Source: JAFDVL01 sp043736395
Lineage (GTDB): Bacteria > Acidobacteriota > Blastocatellia > RBC074
Assembly (NCBI GenBank): GCA_043736395.1
Contig: JAYTCQ010000274.1
Coordinates: 1 to 9,646 of the forward strand
Direction: 5' to 3'
Length of the DNA stretch: 9,646 bases
The position numbers were made by a program, and so were the translations under genes. A model generated the notes under the pieces. It ran no database searches, was not told the DNA's origin, and worked only from the letters and a program-made list of their open reading frames with translations. Every line of letters begins with the position of its first letter. Position 1 is the first letter of the stretch. Of this stretch, positions 1 to 4,071 are shown in pieces.

Positions 1-1
1 G

Positions 2-79
2 TTGGATTTGCACCCGACTTTCATTCATAACCATCCTCGCTACGAGGAACTCAGGACTTATGGCTCCATTGCCGCCTGA
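2..79 (+). CDS. 3' end of an upstream gene, possibly a kinase/TPR-type protein (partial)
   Basis: A reading frame is open from the left edge to a TGA at 77-79 and gives 25 C-terminal residues: LDLHPTFIHNHPRYEEL, then RTYGSIAA. The pattern 'LDPTF...(D/H)PRF/YxxL' at a C-terminus is familiar from the ends of TPR-bearing serine/threonine kinases and transcriptional activators that are abundant in acidobacteria. That recognition rests on a short segment and is tentative. There is no terminator-like hairpin directly after the stop. The rest of the gene lies outside the window. Confidence 0.5.
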   Translation: MDLHPTFIHNHPRYEELRTYGSIAA

Positions 80-126
80 TTTTTGTCTGCACTATTGATC
101 TATTACACCGTCAGATAAATAAATTC

Positions 127-155
127 TTGACACGCGCTGAGCTTAACTGTAAACC
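127..155 (+). promoter_or_regulatory. weak candidate promoter for the secreted-protein gene
   Basis: A perfect TTGACA at 127-132 is followed, after 17 bp, by TAAACC (150-155), which matches the -10 consensus poorly. It is the only consensus -35 in the 140-bp gap before the gene at 222, so it is listed as a candidate only. Confidence 0.25.
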
Positions 156-221
156 ACAGGACAACCCCTTTTGTGACAGCCCGCGTTGCAGTTCAATTTT
201 AATTACACCCAGAGGAAAATT

Positions 222-983
222 ATGAAAATCAGAAATATATTCTTGTCGTTGTCATTGGTAGTTTTATTAGGCGCGAGCGCGCTGGCTCAATCAGGGAACG
301 ATGTCATGGTCAAAATTGTCGGCAAGGACGGCAAGGTAATCGCTACGAGTAATCTTGATCGGAACGGGAACTTTAATTTTCCTGATGTTCCGGCTGGCGA
401 TTACACGATGAAAGTTGTTGTCCAGGATTTTCACTTCATGCACGATAAAGGCTCGAATGGACAGAATTCAACGGGACGCAAAGGAATCACTCAATCGGGA
501 ATCAAGAAAAATGACGAAGTCGCGATTGCTGAAAATTCTGCGGCAAATACAGGCAGGATCAAAGGTTCGGTGACTCAAAAAATGAATGCGGTAGATCGCA
601 TCGCTGAGAATTCAGCAAACTCTGCCAGTGGAAAGACCAGTGATTATCATATCAAAATGCAAAATGTTGAGGCGGTTTCCGCCAGCGATATTTATATCAA
701 ATTTGATAGCATCAGCGGACTGGCTGCGAGTGATTTTTATTTAAAATTCAAAGGAGATTTAGTTGCTCAGGAAAAGGCGACTTCGGGCTTGAAGGATACG
801 ATGAAAACGCAGGTTAGAGTGGCGCAGCCGTCCGAAGTTCAAGTAGACAGCTGGAGCTGGGGAGCGTCAAATTCCCTGAGTTATAAAGCAGGCAGCGAAC
901 AGAAATTAAAAGATGGTGTAGAAGTGCAGATTTCAGTGAAAGAGAAAAAGAATATCGCCGGGCATGTGACAGTACTTAAATAA
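222..983 (+). CDS. secreted protein of unknown function with Hcp-like motifs
   Basis: The protein has 253 aa. The start is set at ATG 222 because AGAGGA (211-216) lies 5 bp upstream and because the N-terminus is then a classic Sec signal peptide: KIR, a hydrophobic stretch 6-17, and ALA-Q cleavage near residue 22. A longer TTG-initiated version from 186 lacks this logic. Residues 28-66 look like one small beta-sandwich of the carboxypeptidase-regulatory/SpaA sort (GKDGKVIATSNLDRNGNFNF, then PDVPAGDYTM). The middle is Ser/Ala/Asn rich with duplicated words: IAENSA at 102 and 128, and SASDIYIKF at 153 versus AASDFYLKF at 169. The second pair, followed by VDSWSWGASNS (208-218), recalls the DIFLKxxGI...SWSWG signature at the start of type VI secretion Hcp tube proteins, but an Hcp-length remainder is absent. 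A function cannot be assigned. The gene is monocistronic and convergent with the dioxygenase. Confidence 0.8.
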   Translation: MKIRNIFLSLSLVVLLGASALAQSGNDVMVKIVGKDGKVIATSNLDRNGNFNFPDVPAGDYTMKVVVQDFHFMHDKGSNGQNSTGRKGITQSGIKKNDEVAIAENSAANTGRIKGSVTQKMNAVDRIAENSANSASGKTSDYHIKMQNVEAVSASDIYIKFDSISGLAASDFYLKFKGDLVAQEKATSGLKDTMKTQVRVAQPSEVQVDSWSWGASNSLSYKAGSEQKLKDGVEVQISVKEKKNIAGHVTVLK

Positions 984-1000
984 ATTTGGATCGAACAAAT

Positions 1001-1044
1001 AAATAAAAACAGCGTATCAATCAGTTGATACGCTGTTTTTATTT
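1001..1044. terminator. bidirectional rho-independent terminator
   Basis: This is a perfect 20-bp inverted repeat (1001-1020 with 1025-1044) around a 4-base TCAG loop. The stem is GC-containing in its centre (cagcgtatcaa), and its outer part is A-rich on the left and T-rich on the right, so each strand ends in a U-run. It lies 17 bp after the stop of the secreted-protein gene and 42 bp after the stop of the convergent dioxygenase gene, so it can serve both. Confidence 0.9.
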
Positions 1045-1086
1045 CTGAGAAAAATCCTCTTGCAGGGTAGCTTCGATTATTTGACA

Positions 1087-1788
1087 TTAGCGACCTGGAG
1101 GTGGGCCGCCCGGCCCGCGGCGTTCTGGTTGTTCTGGCGTCATTCCAATTACGACTTCGAAGTTCGCCGTCAGCTCGCCGATTTTGGAATCTTTGAGTGG
1201 TTTGAACTCAGCTGCGACAGCCTGCTGCGCTTTCAGGTTGCGATAAATTCCATCCTTTTCATTTTGGGGAAATCCTTTGACGTACATCTGTGTCGTCAGC
1301 ATTCGCTTGTCTCCTTGTTTCACGATCATGTGAATATGTGGAGTTCGTCCGGGATAGGGAACGGGCTTGATCGTGCGGAAATAATATTCTCCGGTGGAGC
1401 CGGTGACAAAGCGTCCAAAGCCCTGAAAGTTGGGATCGCGCTTTGCGGCATTATCGCTGCCCTGATGCAAATAGACTCCGTTGTTGTCGCATTGCCAAAT
1501 TTCAACGACAGCGTTGCGGATTGGCTCACCTTTTAAACTGAGAATTCTTCCAGTCAAGTGAGTGATTTCCCCGACTCCCGGAGTAATTGCATCATTGATG
1601 TTAAGCAAATCATTGTCAGTGTCGAGCGGCAATTTTGTCGGGTAAAAAGGCCCTTCTGTTTGACGCGGCGTTTGTTGCAGTTGCTCGGCAAAAAATCCGG
1701 GTGTGAGCAGGACTCCCGCTCCGGTGACTGCGAAGGCTGAAGTACTAAGAAAATTTCTTCGAGAAAAAATCAAATGATCCTTTTGCAT
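1087..1788 (-). CDS. Tat-exported intradiol ring-cleavage dioxygenase family protein
   Basis: This 233-aa protein is related to the protocatechuate 3,4-dioxygenase beta chain and catechol dioxygenases, which open catecholic rings between the two hydroxyls with non-haem Fe(III). Visible marks are TEGPFYP (44-50), a beta-sandwich core with GxPIRNAVVEIWQCD (87-101), GRFVTG...YYFRTIKPVPYPGR, and HIH. The family's iron ligands can be placed at Y106, Y145, H151 and H153, with the substrate-side Arg at R148, so catalysis looks intact. The N-terminus carries a twin-arginine signal (SRRNFLSTSAF, R10-R11, then a hydrophobic run to about 33), as in the secreted or periplasmic subgroup. The tail is Pro/Gly/Arg rich. 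ATG 1788 is preceded at 6 bp by AAGGAG (1795-1800). No pathway genes are adjacent, so the substrate is unknown; true aromatic catabolism is not shown by context. Confidence 0.9.
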   Translation of the reverse strand: MQKDHLIFSRRNFLSTSAFAVTGAGVLLTPGFFAEQLQQTPRQTEGPFYPTKLPLDTDNDLLNINDAITPGVGEITHLTGRILSLKGEPIRNAVVEIWQCDNNGVYLHQGSDNAAKRDPNFQGFGRFVTGSTGEYYFRTIKPVPYPGRTPHIHMIVKQGDKRMLTTQMYVKGFPQNEKDGIYRNLKAQQAVAAEFKPLKDSKIGELTANFEVVIGMTPEQPERRGPGGPPPGR

Positions 1789-1829
1789 AATGGACTCCTT
1801 TTAGTCGGGGTAGCTTTAATTGATTATGC

Positions 1830-1901
1830 GGATATTGTTATCCTGAACGGAAAAATGTGCAATTCAATCCACTTTAAAAGTTAAAGTAAATCACTTTACT
1901 T
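1830..1901. promoter_or_regulatory. operator-like dyads upstream of the dioxygenase gene
   Basis: Three small dyads lie 40-115 bp upstream of the dioxygenase start. GGATA-TTGT-TATCC is at 1830-1843. ACTTTAA-AAG-TTAAAGT (1871-1887) overlaps AAGTAAA-TCAC-TTTACTT (1884-1901). The surrounding DNA is AT-rich, so some symmetry is expected by chance. The spacing is right for operators, but no regulator gene is adjacent and I could not place a clear -35/-10 pair. Confidence 0.3.
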
Positions 1902-1995
1902 AAAGACGCCTGAAAGTTTGAATTGATTACGAAGAATTATCGCTAACGTTCAGATTTGATTCTCGTTTCTCAGAATGTTACAACAATTACCTCAT

Positions 1996-2250
1996 CTAAG
2001 CTTTGGTCTGTGGTTGCGGGTTGATAACTATCAACCTTAGTCCAGGGTAGAACAGGTCAAAGGGATCCACGTAAGGCTTATCTGTGGGAGCGAAATTTTC
2101 GCGTGATACCACAGATATAGAAGAGCATGGCTGTTTTTAGGAGTAAGACCTGCCGGTTGTTCCTTCAGGGATAAATTTTCACCGTGACCCGCCATACTCA
2201 AAGCGGGCAGCAGGCGAGTGTGGGGTCAAAGACCAGCGTCAGCAAAGTTT
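1996..2250. other. structured non-coding block (possible structured RNA or REP-like element)
   Basis: This 250-bp block holds no credible gene but several inverted repeats. GGTTGATA-AC-TATCAACC is at 2019-2036. A compound hairpin has outer arms 2079-2087 and 2109-2117 (TATCTGTGG/CCACAGATA) and an inner GCGAA/TTCGC stem (2090-2102). A third hairpin joins 2186-2199 to 2216-2227, 12 bp with a 2-base bulge. Longer-range pairing is possible between CAGGTC (2053-2058) and GACCTG (2147-2152), and between TGGTCT (2004-2009) and AGACCA (2230-2235). The inner hairpin begins GTGGGAGCGAAATTTTCGC, which resembles in design the GTGG-headed REP palindromes of pseudomonads. It does not match 6S, SRP, RNase P or tmRNA signatures that I can recognise. 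Confidence 0.4.
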
Positions 2251-2263
2251 AGATGGTTTTAGT

Positions 2264-2349
2264 GGATGCTGGATGTTGGATCTTAGATGTTGGGCGAAGC
2301 CATGGGTTTCGTTCAATATCCAGAATCTAACATCCTGCATCTGTCATCC
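2264..2349. repeat. inverted array of 7-bp repeats (GGATGTT consensus)
   Basis: The left arm (2264-2291) is four tandem heptamers: GGATGCT, GGATGTT, GGATCTT, AGATGTT. The right arm (2322-2349), read on the other strand, is again four heptamers: GGATGAC, AGATGCA, GGATGTT, AGATTCT. The arms pair imperfectly into a long hairpin. Between them CGAAGCC-ATG-GGTTTCG (2295-2311) forms an inner stem with one G-T pair. The right arm ends 7 bp before the ATG of the CoA-binding gene. It resembles the short tandemly repeated repetitive sequences seen in some bacterial genomes, here arranged as a palindrome. Confidence 0.7.
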
Positions 2350-2356
2350 TTTTCTT

Positions 2357-2764
2357 ATGAATCTCAACGATCCCCAAGCCATCCGGCAAATCCTGCTCGA
2401 ATCTAAAACAATCGCTGTCGTTGGATTGTCTTCCGATCCGATGCGTCCGAGCTTTGATGTCTCGCGATATATGCAACGGCATGGCTACCGGATTATTCCT
2501 GTGACGCCGAAAGATGCTTCAGTACTGGGCGAAAAGGCTTATGCAAAAATTGCAGACGTACCTGAAAAAATTGATGTCGTAAATATCTTTCGACGCGCAG
2601 ACCAAGCGGGAATTCACGTTGATGAAGCAATTGCGGCTGGAGCAAAAGCGGTCTGGCTACAGGAAGAAGTGATTGATGAAGCGGCAGCGCAACGTGCTTT
2701 AGATGCAGGACTTTTAGTTGTTATGGATCGTTGTTTGTTGAAAGAACATCTCAGATTAAAATAG
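2357..2764 (+). CDS. CoA-binding (YccU-type) Rossmann-fold protein
   Basis: This is a 135-aa stand-alone CoA-binding domain (CoA_binding_2 family, E. coli YccU type), similar to the CoA-binding part of succinyl-CoA synthetase alpha. Visible marks are TIAVVGLSSDPMRPSFDVS near the N-terminus, where the Gly-rich first beta-alpha turn would hold the nucleotide, then YRIIPVTPK, VLGEKAYAKIADVPE, IDVVNIFRRAD, AKAVWLQEEV and VVMDRCLLKEH at the end. Full family length is present. The start is ATG 2357: the frame stays open 28 codons further upstream to 2273, but those codons lie in the heptamer repeat and have no family similarity. No Shine-Dalgarno is visible before 2357 (the sequence is pyrimidine-rich), so initiation may be weak or leaderless. 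The cellular role of this family is poorly known. The gene is solitary. Confidence 0.88.
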   Translation: MNLNDPQAIRQILLESKTIAVVGLSSDPMRPSFDVSRYMQRHGYRIIPVTPKDASVLGEKAYAKIADVPEKIDVVNIFRRADQAGIHVDEAIAAGAKAVWLQEEVIDEAAAQRALDAGLLVVMDRCLLKEHLRLK

Positions 2765-3066
2765 TAAATTGAAAGTTCGAAAGTTGTATTAGCAGGGAAA
2801 TAAAATTCAAGAAAGTGCTCTAACTTGGCGATAACAAATGTTTTTTATCACTGCTTACATTTCTAATAAAAGTACTAAACTTGCTGTGAACTATCTTGAC
2901 ATAAACTTAACACGATGTAAGAACCTTTAAGGAATTTGAATCAAAATTTTAGTTGAACGCTAAGTCGACAGGGAAATCCCTGCGGTGATTCCTTACTTTT
3001 CCGATCCTGACTTTAAGTCAAGATGGGTAGCCTCAGAAAGACAGTGGATGGGCAAATCAATCCAAA
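2765..3066. other. gene-free gap with minor dyads
   Basis: I find no coding potential on either strand. A near-duplicate GAAAGTTC/GAAAGTTG stands at 2771-2786. Two short hairpins, CAGGGA-AA-TCCCTG (2969-2982) and TGACTT-T-AAGTCA (3008-3020), sit 25 bp apart. AAGTC at 2962-2966 could pair alternatively with GACTT at 3009-3013. No T-run follows the CoA-binding gene, so its terminator is not evident. Confidence 0.5.
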
Positions 3067-3077
3067 ATGTCTTTTTT

Positions 3078-3106
3078 GGAGAGCGTGTCAGGAGTTTTCT
3101 GTAAAC
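3078..3106 (-). mobile_element. single terminal inverted repeat of a degraded IS256-family element
   Basis: The stretch reads GGAGAGCGTGTCAGGAGTTT and continues with a TCTGTAAAC core. It closely follows the usual pattern of IS256/mutator-type terminal repeats (GGnnnnTGTCAnGAnTTTTnTGTAAA). It stands 19-47 bp beyond the stop of the transposase remnant, exactly where the 3' end of such an element belongs. The opposite terminal repeat was not found in the window, so the element has lost its other half. Confidence 0.6.
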
Positions 3107-3124
3107 GGCGTGGCGTTAAGTTAC

Positions 3125-3345
3125 TCACTGGGCCATTGCTGCCAACGATAAGCGATCTTCAAACAAGATGGCAAACTGTTGCAGTGCGGTTTCCAATTTC
3201 TGATCGGCATCTTCCATTTTTGACTGATGCGTTCCAAGCCCAAATACAACAAGGGACTCATCCCGAAAGTTTCAGTCGGAATCCTGAAGTTTGGCACCGG
3301 TGGCGGTGTTCGATTAATCATTACTCCGAACACCTATAAATGGTC
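3125..3345 (-). pseudogene. C-terminal remnant of an IS256-family (mutator-type) transposase
   Basis: Read on the - strand, one frame gives IPTETFGMSPLLYLGLERIS followed by QKWKMPIRNWK. This matches the conserved C-terminus of IS256-family transposases (FPTDEAxxKLLYLALxNIxKKWTMPIRNW). After NWK the similarity jumps frame to ALQQFAILFEDRLSLAAMAQ and a TGA at 3125-3127, consistent with a lost base in the AAAACC run near 3176. Upstream of IPTET, traces of NRT...KTSGFPTE and a TIY-like word appear only if further frameshifts and stops are allowed, so the relic may extend weakly to about 3430. The catalytic Asp and Glu region is absent. This is dead DNA that marks an old insertion, not a working transposase. 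Confidence 0.75.
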
Positions 3346-3463
3346 AGGTATTCGTGGACTCCATAAGGTCGGCTTAACCTCGACTACTATTACCATTCCA
3401 ATGTTGATTCCCCCGACTTGCTAAAAGTCGTGGAAATGAACATGAATGCAACTTAGTGATAGC

Positions 3464-3503
3464 CAGAAAGGCCGGAAAGCTTACGAACTTTCCGGCCTTT
3501 CTG
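3464..3503. repeat. 16-bp inverted repeat, terminator-like
   Basis: CAGAAAGGCCGGAAAG (3464-3479) and its exact complement (3488-3503) flank an 8-base loop. Only a short ATTTT follows on the + strand and no U-run follows on the - strand. No intact gene ends beside it, so it could be an orphan terminator left by the decayed region or a repeat element. Confidence 0.6.
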
Positions 3504-3523
3504 ATTTTCAAATACGTGCGGCT

Positions 3524-3628
3524 TGTCAGTAGCACGCGCGTGAGCAAGGGCTGCCTCGACAGTCCGCCCCTTCGGTGTCAACGAACGCCTTGCCGAAGCA
3601 GCCCTTGCTCACGCGCGGGCTACTGACA
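3524..3628. repeat. 31-bp inverted pair, REP/BIME-like element
   Basis: The arms 3524-3554 and 3598-3628 are complementary over 31 bp with a single mismatch (A at 3533 against the C expected). The loop is 43 bases and has an inner CTTCGG/CCGAAG stem (3570-3575 with 3593-3598). Each arm by itself starts with GTAG followed by an imperfect palindrome (AGCCC-12-GGGCT in the right arm), the design of REP sequences that RAYT transposases mobilise. It is much more GC-rich than its flanks. No RAYT gene is in the window. Confidence 0.75.
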
Positions 3629-3659
3629 CTAGGTCTCATCCAATTGAAAACCGCCATAA

Positions 3660-3702
3660 AAAAGGAAAGGCGCGCTATTTTTTATAGCGCGCCTTTCCTT
3701 TT
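3660..3702 (-). terminator. rho-independent terminator after the 76-aa gene
   Basis: A perfect 19-bp stem (3660-3678 with 3684-3702) has a 5-base T loop and a GC-rich core (GGCGCGC). On the - strand it ends in about seven consecutive U residues, 58 bp after the stop of the small - strand gene. The + strand U-run is shorter, so the - direction is preferred, though it may act both ways. Confidence 0.8.
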
Positions 3703-3759
3703 GGCATACGTCTTCAACTTTGGCATTTCAGCGATAACACCATTTTCAAAAAGCCAAAT

Positions 3760-3990
3760 CTAATTCCCCGATTTGTAAGAGGAATTTTCGAGTGAAACCT
3801 GACTCATAAAATGAAATTCATCAATGGGCAGGTCAATGCCAAGATGTTCCAAATCAATCAGGAAACGATGCACTGCCGCAATCGCATAATTTTTAAAATC
3901 CACCTCAGAATTGAAGCGAATCCTCTTTTGCAGCAGGCATTCCATTAACTCACCATAGTCCACATAAATGTGGTTATCTCTTCCAGCCAT
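3760..3990 (-). CDS. small conserved-looking protein of unknown function (76 aa)
   Basis: I do not recognise this 76-aa protein. It is acidic and soluble, with no signal peptide or membrane span. It begins MAGRDNHIYVDYGELMECLL, has a likely helical middle (DFKNYAIAAVHRFLIDLEHL), and then LGIDLPIDEFHFMSQVSLEN. Codon use resembles that of the neighbours. The Shine-Dalgarno is weak: a GGGA about 9 bp before ATG 3990. It is the only open frame between glnN and the repeat region and lies neatly between two terminators, which argues that it is a gene. Only 12 bp separate its start codon from the U-run of the glnN terminator, so any promoter must lie within the glnN terminator or 3' end, or else expression depends on readthrough from glnN. 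Its position suggests a link with glnN, but no function can be stated. Confidence 0.6.
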   Translation of the reverse strand: MAGRDNHIYVDYGELMECLLQKRIRFNSEVDFKNYAIAAVHRFLIDLEHLGIDLPIDEFHFMSQVSLENSSYKSGN

Positions 3991-4002
3991 AATAATTTTC
4001 CC

Positions 4003-4050
4003 AAATAAAAAAATGACAAGTTACCAGAACGTATGCTTGGTAACTTGTCA
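4003..4050 (-). terminator. rho-independent terminator of glnN
   Basis: A 13-bp perfect stem (4014-4026 with 4038-4050, TGACAAGTTACCA) has an 11-base loop. On the - strand it is followed by seven U residues and AUUU (4003-4013). It starts 21 bp after the glnN stop codon. Confidence 0.88.
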
Positions 4051-4071
4051 CTTTTAAAGAACCTGAAGAAG

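Noticed and set aside
1060..1536. 158-codon open frame on the + strand opposite the dioxygenase gene
   Set aside because: It is antisense to a gene with intact catalytic motifs and a strong Shine-Dalgarno; its own translation shows no family pattern.
1999..2136. 46-codon open stretch on the - strand with a protein-like end (YVDPFDLFYPGLRLIVIN...)
   Set aside because: It has no start codon, is bounded by stops at both ends, is short, and overlaps the hairpins of the structured block; I cannot separate it from chance.
2273..2356. 28-codon N-terminal extension of the CoA-binding protein
   Set aside because: The codons fall in the heptamer repeat palindrome and do not resemble the family, whose members begin at about the ATG at 2357.
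2896..2921. TTGACA at 2896-2901 as a promoter
   Set aside because: No acceptable -10 lies at 16-18 bp, and no gene follows on the + strand before the IS relic.
3067..3424. Open frames of 90 and 65 codons on the + strand
   Set aside because: They run over the IS256-family relic, whose similarity is on the - strand, and have no recognisable features of their own.
3575..3763. 62-codon + strand open frame
   Set aside because: It is made of the repeat arm and the terminator hairpin, with no ribosome binding site or family similarity.
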